NCBI GenBank assembly: GCA_018417955.1
Contig: JACTVC010000001.1
Location: 4,588,001 to 4,652,000 of the forward strand
Origin: Laccaria trichodermophora
Lineage: Eukaryota > Basidiomycota > Agaricomycetes > Agaricales > Hydnangiaceae
Direction of reading: 5' to 3'
DNA length: 64,000 bases
Shown: piece by piece, positions 11,245 to 21,922 of the stretch
Layout: each line of letters opens with the position of its first letter
Position numbering within the stretch: the first letter of the stretch is position 1
Made by a program: the position numbers and the translations under genes
The notes under the pieces: model-generated
The model's database searches: none
The model's input: the letters and a program-made list of their open reading frames with translations, nothing else
What the model was told of the DNA's origin: nothing

Positions 11245-11637
11245 GACAAAATTTTCAATCTGATTAGATTCATCCAGGTCCCATCCGAACCTCCTTTCGC
11301 CAAGAGCCATGATGATAACGAAGACTCACCTTGGGAAATAACATCAGGAGCGGTTGCGGAAGTCTGTTTCAAGCGCATGTAGCCAAGCAGCGTAGCTGGT
11401 GATTGCCTTCCCGGAGACAGTTATTCTGCCCAAATTTCGCCCGTTTCACTGCACTCCCTTACGCCAAGCCCCGACGTTGCTGACCACCCCGAGTGACGTG
11501 AAGATGTGGTTTAAAAAATGCAGGGGCCCTACGCTGCCCTACGTTACCAGGTGTCCAGGGTGATGTCAGCGAGACTGTCAACCTGAACTGCGACATGTAA
11601 AATCATCTTGGCATATTTAGCTACACAAGCTTTAGAC
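11245..11637. other. Non-coding sequence between MITE and Helitron remnant
   Basis: It starts with the right-hand AATCTGATTAGATTC arm (11,257-11,271) that mirrors the arm left of the MITE. No gene, RNA or other repeat is recognised in the remaining sequence. Confidence 0.4.
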
Positions 11638-11654
11638 CCGTGCCTATGGCACGG
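11638..11654 (-). repeat. Helitron-type 3' terminal hairpin
   Basis: Perfect 7-bp stem with a 3-nt loop located just upstream of CTAA on the minus strand. Helitrons typically carry such a GC-rich hairpin about 10 nt before a CTRR end; here the spacing is slightly shorter (2-3 nt to CTAA), so the exact terminus is uncertain. Confidence 0.5.
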
Positions 11655-11804
11655 CACTCGCTAACGCTCGGCCGTTCCTCCAGCACTGGTCACAGCTTGC
11701 CGGGGGCACGCCCCCTGGACCCCCTGGTACACATGTTCAATTTTGGCTCTTCTTACATCTCAATCAAAATAAAGTTACATTTATCAGTACTTTTACCATT
11801 TACA

Positions 11805-13808
11805 TCAATCTAATAATACCTCTGGATAGACTACATTTTGTGTTACAGTTTGTTGTGAACCATCTTTAAAGAGAACTTTGATATGGTTGCTTGATGTGCA
11901 ATGTGAAAGAGCCACATAAAGTTGTCCATGTGTAAACACTGGGGTCTGAACATCCAGTCCTAAATGTTTCACTGACTGTCCCTGAGATTTGTTGATTGTC
12001 ATGCAAAAGGCCAGGCAAACAGGAAATTGCCTTCTGCATAACTGGAATGGAAGTTCACCATTTGAAGGCTCAAATCTTATGTGGGGAATGAATGCTGTGT
12101 GTCCTGCAAATTCTCCTCCCAGAATGTGTACTTCTAAAACTCAGGAAGAGGCATGGGTGAGGATTGCCTGGGTTCCATTGCATTGTCCATTTGCTGGATC
12201 AATATTTTGAAGGATCATTATTGGTGCACCTATCTTGAGTTTCAATTTTGCTAGAGGCATTCCACTAAGGTTGATGGAATTGAGGTATTCTACTGGGCAT
12301 TCAAATTCACCATCCACACCTCCTTCTCTCATAACAGAGTCTGCTGAGTGAAATGTTAATTCATTTCCATGCATGTGTTGAAGTATAGTTTCATTGAGAT
12401 CATCAACATCATCATTCCAAGCTGTCAAAATGGTCTGATCAAGGAAATACTGATGCCAGAGCTCCAGTGGTGGCTTTTCTAGAGGTGGAATCTTTACTTT
12501 TCCATCTAGACAGCATGTGCCAAATACTGGCAGTGCTACAGTACTCTTTGATAATCTCTCACATTTCCAATGTAAAGCATCACACTTAGAGCATATTATA
12601 TTCATTCTACCCAGTTTAAGCTTTTCACACTGAGCCTCAACCACAGGCAAGTAAGCAGGTGGGAGGATAACAGAAGCAGCAGGAACAGCAGCAGCAGCAG
12701 GAATAGCAGGGTGGTCAGCAGGTGGAACAGCAGCAACTAAAGGAGCAGGTACAGGAAGAGGATGATCAGGAAGAGGTGCAGGAGAAGGCTGCCTTCTTCT
12801 GCCTCTCCTTCCAGGTTGAGCAGGTTCATGAGCAGGTGCTCTCCCTCTCCCCCTCCTCCCTCTTGCTCCTACAGGCTGAGGAAGAGGTAGAGCTGCAGCC
12901 AATGCCTGTAAATGAGCAGGTAAGTGTGGATACTGAATACCATTTTGGTTAGGGTGCCCCATATTCTGGAAAAAAGCTTGTTAGACAGATAGAAAATAGC
13001 CTAATGGTTTTTCTTACCACATCTACCATAGAAGCAGGTGGAAATAGAGGTGGAGGGGCAGCAAGGGGGGCAGCATGAGCCTAAAAGATATATTAAATAT
13101 TAGAAAAAGAGATATAACTCTGCAACCTACCTGATTTTGCAAATTACCCACTTGTGCAGCCATCCCAGGAGTAAGGTGAAGAATTTGGCCATTATATAGA
13201 ACCTCAACAAATGGATCATCACCTACAGGACCTTGAGGAATTTGAAGAGGAGCAACAGGGGGTGGAATAGGGAAAGGAAGAATAAAAGGTACACCACCAA
13301 CAGCAGGATTTTGAGGTGTTCTCCTATGCTCAGGACTTTCCAACATCCTTCCTTGATGCTCTCTTGCCCTCTCAATATTTCTATGCCTTTGTGGAGTATT
13401 AGGAGGAGAATCCCTGGAGAATAAATGATAGTTAAGTAATAAAGGCAGGGAGCAAAAGAAATATCCTACATCAAGACCAAAAGGACAACTAAAGCATATA
13501 TTCTGATTAGCCAAAAAAAAGAGAAAAAGATCCACATATTGAAGCAACTAACCAATCAGCAAAACCTTGTGAAATCTTATCATCAAAAGTGATCAGAAGC
13601 AATCCAAGTGGACAAAATGTCAATTGAAGGTGTCTAAAAATAGTTGAAGGCTTTCCACAATGATCAAGATGTTATCCAAAAACTTACAAAATAATGTATC
13701 AGAGTTCGTGGTGGTTTGTGGAAAAGTGAGGAGCCTGAAGCTGTGTTGAGAAGTCTCGTGAGGGTGTGAACTGCTTAGTAAAATAGAGCTGAATTTGTCA
13801 GCCATCAA
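11805..13808 (-). pseudogene. Chimeric Helitron ORF: Zn-ribbon region fused to helicase C-terminus
   Basis: Several minus-strand exons can be followed. They are a short N-terminal piece near 13,800, an exon with VEVLYNGQILHLTPGMAAQV (about 13,150-13,400), a Pro/Ala-rich stretch (12,660-12,960), and a cysteine motif ICSKCDALHWKCERLS with FGTCCLDGK that is typical of the Helitron N-terminal region. This is joined directly to helicase motifs WHQYFLDQTILT, NLSGMPLAKLKLKIGAPIMI and, at 11,805-12,002, TINKSQGQSV and HGQLYVALSH (PIF1 motifs V-VI). One in-frame TGA at 12,141-12,143 splits the helicase tail; the flanking frames are the same and otherwise open. It is unlikely to encode an active transposase. 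Confidence 0.7.
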
Positions 13809-13850
13809 TCCTTTGTGTTTTCATGTATAGAGAAGATGATTGATTCCTGA

Positions 13851-14103
13851 AGAATTTCAGCAAGTGCACAAACTTGAATCCTCCAGTCATGAACCACGTC
13901 GCTGAAAAAATTATTCTCGATGAAATACAACTGGTGAGAGTACATCTGTATAATATACAAAGAACGAAGCGAGAGCGTCCGAAGGTACAGTATGTGAGGT
14001 AAGGATACAGTGATTCATCATACTACTTGTCACAATCGTAAACACAAATACGTCCATATTGTCCAATGTGTCCACAATGTCCAGTGTATAGAAGGAATGA
14101 AAA
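13851..14103. other. 3' flank of secreted-protein gene / Helitron border
   Basis: AT-rich sequence without a recognised gene; the Helitron right boundary probably lies here or just to the left. Confidence 0.3.
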
Positions 14104-15022
14104 TTATGCGGCGTCAGTTGGAGCGGGGCCCCAAGAGGGGGAGGCAGAGGAGGGAAAGGCAGTCGGGCACTAAAGATATGTGTAAGAATCATTTTCAGAA
14201 AATCAAAACCTTCTTTACCCCTTGTGGAAGCGACCCGGAAGAAAAGTCGTATGCTGGTAAGTCACTGGGTACCGCACCATCACTGGGCGCAGCGGAAGGC
14301 AAGTAAGATGGGCACTAAAAACGGAGTTGAGAAGTATCGAAGTTTACAAAGACATGCATGCATACCGCTGGTGGAGTACCACCCTGAGAGAATGAAGGCG
14401 GAGGGTTACCAGATCCAGTTGGCATAGTCCCGTCTTGTGGGATATTCGTCGGTGTCGCGCCATCCGGCGCGCTGGTCGAGGGAAAGTCGGGCGATTGGGA
14501 AAGAGATCCTACGTATTCCCTGGGGAGCTGGGTTGGCGCTGAGCCATCAGGAGATGCCCCAGAAGGGTAGGAAGATGTGTTCTAGAAGATCAGGTAAGAA
14601 AGTGTCGGTTGGACAAAGGCTTTGCATACCGTTGGTGGAATGTCAGATTGAGAGGGCACTAAAGATTTGTCGGAAGCATCCCCTGGTAAATCAGTCGGCA
14701 CTGACCCATCGGCGGATTTAACAGGTGGGAAACCGGAAGGGCGCTGAGAAGAGGGTAAGTCTTCTGTTGATTCGATCAAGGATTCTCGTACGGCATCTGG
14801 CAGACCACTCGCAGAGAAAGAGGGCGGACACCCCAAAGGTCCCGTAGTGCCATCCTGTGGGATGTTAGTTGGTGCTAGCGCGTCCCCTGATGGCTTGGAG
14901 AGCGACGTCGGGCAATCCGTAGGACTTCCGGAAAAGACAGGTGTAGGAATAACGGCCGCACAAGCAACTTGAGCAGCGCCAATAGAGAAAGCGATGAGAG
15001 TGAAGAAGCGAGTATGGACCAT
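14104..15022 (-). CDS. Secreted Pro/Ser-rich repeat protein, exon-periodic
   Basis: Start ATG at 15,020-15,022; stop TAA at 14,104-14,106. Signal peptide MVHTRFFTLIAFSIGAAQVA, then a low-complexity chain. Four exons are joined by GTATGC/GTAAAG donors and CTAG/TTAG acceptors. Each later exon begins or nearly begins with a repeat of the type C-P-x-x-x-P-S followed by DG.xPT.LP: for example CPPSFSASG and APTNIPQDG in exon 1, SAPTQLP and TPTNIPQDG in exon 2, CPSYLPSAAPSDGAVPSDLP in exon 3, CPTAFPSSASP in exon 4. No domain is recognised. A cell-wall or extracellular matrix role, or a small secreted effector-like role, is inference only. A TATA box lies 73 bp upstream. Confidence 0.65.
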
Positions 15023-15095
15023 TTGACTGAGTTAAATGTGAAACTGTGCTTTGAGCGTAATTAAGGGAATGAACAGCAGACTGACCTCGACGACA

Positions 15096-15103
15096 CCTTT
15101 ATA
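15096..15103 (-). promoter_or_regulatory. TATA box (TATAAAGG) for secreted-protein gene
   Basis: Minus-strand TATAAAGG, 73 bp upstream of the ATG at 15,022 and in the expected orientation. Confidence 0.5.
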
Positions 15104-15625
15104 CCCTCAACGCCGTACCCAGCACCGCATCATATTCAACTGCGCAAGTGCATTTTGTCGTTGTTCACGATGCGCGATGTCGCACAACGGTATGGTGCCT
15201 CCCGACTCTTGTACTGCGGCTTGGCTTTATAGCAGTAAACACAGAGATAAAAATAGCCGTAGGAACGAAAGGCAGAGAAAGACAAGAGATATGAGCCGGG
15301 TTCGGGAATACGAGACCGTGAGGACGCAGTGGGACTCGTTGGAACGCCTTGGCATTTACCGTACATCACATTTAGGTCTAAATTGAGTAATGTGCCAGCT
15401 GCGGAAGGAGAAAAACTCACGGTTCGTCGGCTGCTCTGTTATGTCCCTTTGAGCTAGTCATAGCCTCGCCAATAACTCCGTAAAAATGGAAACGGAGAAG
15501 ATGAGATTTCAAGCTTCAAGGATCATAGTCCCGCCAATGGTCAGTCCCGTAGTCGTAAAAATTGTTCCTGCACACAACTTTGGATTAGATTAGAAGCCAA
15601 CATACTAGGATAGCCAACCACAAGC
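15104..15625. other. Intergenic, no gene seen
   Basis: About 520 bp between two minus-strand genes. The open frames here (both strands) lack motifs or introns that would support them. It presumably contains the upstream region of the secreted-protein gene and the 3' UTR of the TMEM242-like gene. Confidence 0.4.
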
Positions 15626-16534
15626 CTATGAACCTCTAACAGCTTTCTCATCCATCTCTCTCTGCCGTCGAACTCTTTCCACCCTCGCCTCCGCCTCGAC
15701 CTCCCGCATAGCAGTCCGTGCCCACAAAGGAAACCCACCCTCATCATAAGCCCTCTTCAGCCTATTCTCAGCTTCCACCCACGTCCAACCCTCATCCACC
15801 TCGAACGGCGCAGCATCATAAGCATCATGGCGCTCTTCGTCGGTTGCGGGTGGTCGGTAGATGCTAGACAATGAGTTTTTTGGTAGCGCGGACCAGAATG
15901 TCGTTCGCATCCTTTCGCCAAACTCTTGTGCCTGCATTAGTGAGGTGAGACGACTGGTAGCTAGAAGAAATGATTGTCACATACGTCCTTAACCCCAAGC
16001 GCGCTCTTGACACTCCACGTAATTGTTACGGCCCCAACGGCTACTAAACATGTAGCAATCCCAAAAGCCTTAAACGCCATCAAGGAGGAGTTGAGATCGG
16101 CTTTGGATACTGCTGATATGAGTTCACCGACGCCAGGCGAGGAGAACTCTGACTCGGATTGTTTTTCAGACGTACGTGACGTCGCTGGATGGGGCGAAGG
16201 ACGGGGCCCTGCAGCCTGCGATATTGATGTTCGGGATATTCGCGGAGGAGGTGCAGCTGAGTTGAGAGTTGAATGAAGCCCTGCGCGGCGTTGCCTTCGA
16301 AGCATGATGAGGGGAATGGCCACCGCCAAACTTGTCCCGATGACCTGAAGCGGTTGGCTTAGAGTCAATCAGTGGTTGATGAAAAGGGCTTACGGCGGAT
16401 ATCGGAAGCCATGTAGATACTTTCTTAGAGCTCGTCGGCGCCGACGACGATGACGACGCGTCCTCCGTCGATGTCGTTGTTGACATCGGTGGAAATTTCG
16501 ATTCCGTTGTAATTGGTCTTGACATGGTCACCAT
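15626..16534 (-). CDS. TMEM242-like mitochondrial membrane protein
   Basis: Start ATG at 16,532-16,534 (MVTMSRP), stop TAG at 15,626-15,628, three exons (introns near 16,344-16,394 and 15,934-15,984). A Ser/Thr-rich N-terminus precedes a first membrane segment VIGTSLAVAIPLIMLRR. A charged linker leads to SLMAFKAFGIATCLVAVGAV, then WSVKSALGVKD and EFGERMRTTFWSALPKNS. The signature ALGV-x-EF-x-M-(x)5-PKNS matches the C-terminal half of animal TMEM242, a two-helix inner mitochondrial membrane protein implicated in ATP synthase c-ring and complex I assembly. The fungal protein has an extra C-terminal amphipathic, Arg/Glu-rich tail. The family call is by motif memory and could be tested by profile search; function in fungi is inferred. 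Confidence 0.6.
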
Positions 16535-18333
16535 AAGCTCGACCTGATCATTGAATCAAAGCAACCAGATACTTACTTCATGACCTTGCTCGCTTGACGA
16601 CCTGATGCGGCTCGTGGAAAGTGTGGGTTCTTGGGTACTTCGTCGGTGGTGGAAAGAGACGAGCAAAACAAACGCTGATCAACATATGTCGTCCTCGACC
16701 ACTATTAACATCTCCGCCAACTTTGCTTGCCTATGACCTACCGTTCGCCCACGTCGGATTCACGCACAAAAGTGGGCAAAAGTTTTGGAAAGTCCCGGAC
16801 TGCACCAGGGATATACGATACGGAATGAGTACTAATGAGTACGTATCTGTCTCAGCTACTTTTTTGCTGACAACCAACGTCTCCCTTCGTCAGTGAGGCC
16901 ATGTCGGTTTCCTCGCGGCTGTCATAATCTTAGTTCGCATATTACTTGGAAACCCAATCGCCGCGTCAAGCACCCTTCAATTGAAACGAGAGATCGAGAA
17001 TAAACGGAGATGGAGTAGATATCATTGCCACGGATGCCAACTTTACGGTACATGTCCTCCTTCATCATCTTTCTGCAAAATGCCCATCAAGCGTTTAGGA
17101 TGACAAACGGTGGAGCGTAGGTCTTCACGGCTTGTTCACAGCGCAGGGGAGGCTAGTTGGGCAACGGTGAACGTATTGTGCTGCCAAACAGGTGAGCATC
17201 CATGATATCCATGGTTCGGGTGATACTTCTCATTTTGACGTACTGTTACAAGAAGGTGGTTCACTCGCCCCTACCAACTCCCGCGTCGATCTGCCCCGTG
17301 CTTCGTCACGACGCTGTTTCTTTTTGTTCCTCTCTACTTAGATCTCGGCGCTCCGCAGCTCCACCAACGGCTCGCCCTAACGACAACTGTCCAACGGTGG
17401 TTCGATACTTCATGTGCTGCCAGGTCCGTGTCGAATCTCGGACCACCCTAAAACGTCACAACGTACGATCGTCAACGGAATGGCTATCTATCGAAGTATT
17501 GAATGCTGGAAGCAAAACGAGACATCTCTACATCACTGGAGTTTCTTGCGTTCGGTCCGACATGAGCTGTCCGTCACGACGAGTTATTTAATTGGCTTTT
17601 CGGTGGATCGGTGACGTGGCAAGGAATGTGAGGGACGCCGAGGATGGATGACAGGAGGTAGAGCCAGGATGTTTGGCGGGGTTGCTACCTCTTACGTGAT
17701 TGATGATGAAAGAGCCAGGTATGCGTGCTCGTCTTTTCGCTTGCAATGTTATTCATTGGTTTTAGATTTCTGGTGATGTCTATATAGCGGATCTGTTGCT
17801 CTTGTGTATTTCGAAAATGAAATAACATGTCATCTCTTCGTCACCTGGAGGCCGCTGAGCGTTGTTCTGCTTCACATCTCCGTTGAGCGTTTTTTTCTGG
17901 CGCCTCCTCGCTGACTTGGCGCCGAATCACGCCACGGCGCAGTAAACCCTTTGAGCGCTGTGGAGTCTGGAATGTCAGCTGACCCCGTCAAGCGGTCCGC
18001 TACCCATATTGACAATTGACGTCGCACAGCATCGAGCCTCTCTTCTGAACCACCATGTCTGATCTCAATCGCCCCCGCCAAAATCGTTTGAAAGGAAAAT
18101 TCAAGGGATTGCTCGATCATTTCATGAAAGGAGATCGCTCACATCATGAATGCAGCGGTAGTCCGAGGTTGGAGTTCATAATACCTACACTGCGGATAGC
18201 ATCCTGACAAGATCTAGGGCGATGTTTGCAAGGGCGCCTCGAGTTACGGGAGAGGGGACATCTCTGGTGCGTTTACAATGTGCAAACAAATTCATCGGCT
18301 CATATTCTTTGCCTTCGGGAATCCCAGAGTGTA
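16535..18333. other. Long intergenic stretch, nothing convincing
   Basis: 1.8 kb between divergent genes. Candidate frames at 17,202-17,614 (+) and 17,872-18,120 (-) were examined and show neither domain motifs nor supportive introns. Base composition becomes AT-richer toward the right where the NB-ARC gene begins. Confidence 0.35.
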
Positions 18334-21300
18334 ATGCAGGGAGCTAACAACTTTGTTATGCGGGATTCAAGCTTCTATGTGGCTCAAAAGGTGTGTTCCG
18401 TGACAACAGCTTTGATGGTTGAACTATTAATCAGACTTTTTGTCAAGATGGAGTTTCATGAACATGCCAGCACGGCTCGAGATGATTCAGTGTTTGTTCC
18501 CCAAAGACCAAATTCAAGTGCCTTATTTACAGGTTGTGAGGACATTCTTGAAAGGCTGAAGGATCACTTTACACCTCAAGATGAAGGGGATAGATGCAGA
18601 AAGTCATTCTTGTTGTATGGTATGGGAGGTATTGGAAAGACACAGATTTGTTTAAAGTTTGCTGAGAGGATGTCTGCAAGGTAAGTTCTTTGAGACACTA
18701 TATTTCTAACCATATGAAAAGTACATCTAGATTTTCCCATGTTTTCTGGATCGATGCATCTTCTGAAGATACTATTGCTGTTGCTTTAAAGGGTCTATGT
18801 TCTCATCCTGATGCTAAAGCTGCTGGTATCTCTGTGTCTTCCAAATCTGCTCTTAACTGGATTGCATCTCTGCAGGGTGAATGGCTGCTGGTGTTTGACA
18901 ATGCTGATGGTGCACCTGAAGTTGTAGAGAAATTTATGCCATCTGGATCTCAGGGCAATATTCTGATTACTAGCAGAAATCGATCTGTTGGGCGTGTCAT
19001 ATCTTATGAAAACTCTCTTGAAGTTGATCAGATGGCTGAAATGGAAGCCATATCACTCCTAGTGAAAGCCAGTCATCTACCTGAGCTTCCAGAAAATGTT
19101 CATAGCATAGCTCAACAGATTGTAAATGAACTCTGTTGCTTACCTCTGGCTGTTGATCAAGCTGGAGCTTCCATTGAAGCTGGTCTCTGCAGTATTAATA
19201 ATTATCTGGAGCATCTCTCCCAACATAGGAAAAAGCTTATGAATCACCCTTCATTTAGAGGGGCATCTCAGTACAATCGGACAGTCTATGAAACATGGGA
19301 TTTGTCATTTAGTGAAATTGAATCAAGGGCAAGCAAGAGATCTGATGGGCATGGCAGAGCAGCTGCTCAGGCTGCTATTCTTATACTTGAAACTGCTGCA
19401 TTTCTATATCATGAGAATATCACTGAGGCTATTTTTAGAAAGGCTGCTATAGGGTTCCCTGAAGGAAAGCATGGTAGACTTGAAAAAAAAGTTGAAACCT
19501 GTGTCAATCAATTGCTTCAGCTGGGGAAAGATCAGACTTGGAATCAATTCTTCTTTCATGAAGGAATTAGGGTTCTTATGTCATTTTATTTGATCAAACA
19601 ATACCCAACCTCTTCAGGGATTTATGCTGTTCATCCATTGATGCATCAATGGAGTAGAGATAGGATGTCAGTATCTCAAAAGAAGTGCATGATGCAAGTG
19701 TCAAAATTGATTCTTGTAGACTGTATCACACAAGAGATGACAGCTGAGAACCTTGCATTCAACAGGCTTCTTGTAGAACACATCAAAGCCAATTACCAGT
19801 CACATGAGGAAAATGGCTTCAGAAGGACATTCAATGATACTGAATATTCTAAATTCAGTTACATATTTTATACAAATGGAATGTGGAAAGATGCAGAGGA
19901 TCTTGTATATCAAATAGTGGAGATGAGGAGGAATAAGGAAGGGAAAAAGAATCCATTGACATTGAGCAGCATGACAGATCTTGCAGTCTTGTATCTCTAC
20001 CAAAAAAAATATGAGCAGGCTGGGCATTTGACACTGAAAGTCCTGGATCTGCATAAGAAAGTGCTGGGGCCTGAACATCCAGATACCTTGACCAGCATGG
20101 AAAATCTTGCAGAAATATATGCAGTACAAGAAAAGTATGAGGAGGCTGTGGAGCTGAAGTTGAATGTTCTGGATCTGCAAAGAAAGGTGCTGGGGCCAGA
20201 ACATCCACATACCTTGATCACCATGGGAAATCTTGCCAACATATACTCAAACCAAGGAAAATATGAAGAGGCTGGGAAGCTGGACCTCAATGCTCTTGGT
20301 GTGCGTAAAAAGGTTCTAGGGCTAGAACATCCACATACCTTGGCAAGCATGGTGAATATTGCAATGGGTTACTCATACCAAAGAAAATATGAGGATGCTG
20401 GGGAGCTCATGCTGAAAGTCCTGGATGCATATAAAAGGGTGCTGGGGCCAGAACATCCACATACCTTGACCAGCATGGCAAATCTTGCTGACATATACAA
20501 AAGACAAGGAAAATATGAGGAGGCTGGGGAGCTGGAGCTGAATGTATTGGATCTGCATAAAAATGTGCTGGGGCCAGAACATCCAGAAACCTTGAACAGC
20601 ATGAATACTCTTGCAGTCACATATTTAGAAGGAGGGAAGCATGAGGAAGCTGGGGAGCTGATGCTGAAAGTCTTGGATGTGTATACAGGAGTGCTGGGTC
20701 CAGAACATCCAGATACATTGACTTGCATGGCAATTCTTGCAGTAATATGCCAAAGACAAGGAAAATATGAGGAGGCTGGGGAGCTGACTGTTTTGGATCT
20801 GTGTAAAAAGGTCCTGGGGCCAGAACATCCAGATACATTGACTAGCATGGCAATTCTTGTAGAAATATATCAAAGACAAGGAAAATATGAGGAGGCTGGG
20901 GAGCTGGGGTTGACTGTTTTGGATCTGCATAAAAAGGTCCTGGGGCCAGAACATCCAGATACCTTAAACAGCATGGCAACTCTTGCAGTAATATATAAAA
21001 GACAAGGACAATATAATGAGGCTGAGGAGCTGGAGCTAAAAGTTGTGGATGTGCAAAATAGGGTGCTAGGGCCAGAACATCCAGATACCTTGACCAGCAT
21101 GATTAATCTTGCAGCCACATATTCAAAACAAGGACAATATGAGGAGGCTGAGGAGATGCAGCTGAAAGTTGTGAATGTGCAGAAAAGGGTGCTGGGGCCA
21201 GAACATTCAGATACCTTGACCAGCATGGCAAACCTTGCAGTACTATACAAATGGCAAGAAAAATATGAGGAGGCAGGGGAGCTGGAGCTAGATATTTTGG

Positions 21301-21665
21301 ATCTGCATAGGAAGGTGCTGGGGCCAGAACATCCAGATACTTTGACCAGCATGAATACTCTTGCAATGACATACTTAGATCAAGAAAAATATGAGATAGC
21401 CAGGGAACTACAGCTGAAAGTCTTTGATGTGCATAAAAGGGTGCAGGGGCCAGAACATCCAGATACCTTGACTAGCATGGCAAATCTTGCATTGATATAC
21501 AAAGGACAAGGCAAATATGAGGAGGCTAGGGAGCTGGAGGTAAATGTTTTGGATCTGTGTAGAAAGGTGCTGGGGCCAGAACATCCAGATACTGTGACCA
21601 GCATGAATAATCTTGCAGGAATATATATAGTCACCCTAAGGTTAAGGAAGACCAGAGGAAGCTGA
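18334..21665 (+). CDS. NB-ARC/TPR STAND protein (fungal NLR-like)
   Basis: Chosen start ATG 18,334 (MQGANNFVMRDSSF), which resembles the short N-terminal motif found before many basidiomycete STAND NTPases; a start at 18,226 is also open. Intron 18,681-18,721 (41 nt) follows the P-loop exon. Domain order: Walker A GMGGIGKTQ (about 18,620), FWIDASSEDT, Walker B LLVFDNAD (about 18,890), sensor ILITSRN, GLPL-type CCLPLAVDQAGA, a helical linker, and then a TPR array from about 19,960 to the end. The array has 42-residue units carrying LGPEHPDTL and NLA-x-x-Y-x-x-QGKYEEA, the kinesin-light-chain-like type. Thirteen LGPEHP-type motifs are present. Such proteins are predicted intracellular receptors acting in heterokaryon incompatibility or innate responses; the ligand is unknown. 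The last unit is frameshifted (see findings), giving a short tail VTLRLRKTRGS. The gene is AT-rich compared with the flanking housekeeping genes. Confidence 0.8.
20040..21645 (+). repeat. Tandem 126-bp units encoding TPRs
   Basis: About 13 in-register 126-bp DNA units, very similar at the nucleotide level (for example GGGGCCAGAACATCCAGATA recurs through the array). One unit near 20,790 lacks 6 bp (GEL-TVLDL instead of GELGLTVLDL). Such homogeneous arrays can expand and contract by recombination. Confidence 0.8.
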
Positions 21666-21922
21666 AAAGCTGCAGAGGGAAATGTCCAATTTTGGCAATT
21701 GAGCAAACTTTGCAAATTGAAGAGGAATAAATGGGAAATGGGTAAAGAGCATTCAGCTTATTGATGTTTTTTTTTAGTTTTGAACAGCCTTTTGTCCTGT
21801 GGATGTACCTTACAACACATGGTAAACATAGTAACAACATTTTTTTTACATTTGGATGTTGCCTTTGCGCAATAGGCAATGTCAAAATAAAAAATATCCA
21901 TTGGTTTATTCTACTTCCAATA

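Larger units (their letters stand above)
11632..13850 (-). mobile_element. Internally deleted Helitron
   Basis: Read on the minus strand, the segment has an N-terminal Helitron-type region, a jump to the C-terminal PIF1 helicase motifs, and then a terminal hairpin CCGTGCC-ATA-GGCACGG (11,638-11,654) followed by a CTAA (TTAG at 11,632-11,635 on plus), which fits a Helitron 3' end. The rolling-circle Rep domain and most of the helicase are missing, so it is non-autonomous. The 5' (right) end was not located; 13,850 is an estimate between the last element-like exon and the next gene. Confidence 0.6.

Noticed and set aside
12722..12952. Plus-strand frame rich in Glu/Gln within the Helitron
   Set aside because: It is the antisense of the Pro/Ala-rich exon, produced by the CAG/CTG-like triplets.
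17202..17614. Plus-strand open frames upstream of the NB-ARC gene
   Set aside because: No motif, no supported introns, and no relation to the receptor's N-terminus.
20040..21645. Regularly spaced repeats resembling a CRISPR array
   Set aside because: Units are 126 bp without distinct spacers, lie in one open coding frame and encode TPRs in a eukaryote.
19800..21715. Many long minus-strand open frames opposite the TPR array
   Set aside because: They repeat with the 126-bp period of the plus-strand TPR units and are reading-frame shadows of the repeats.
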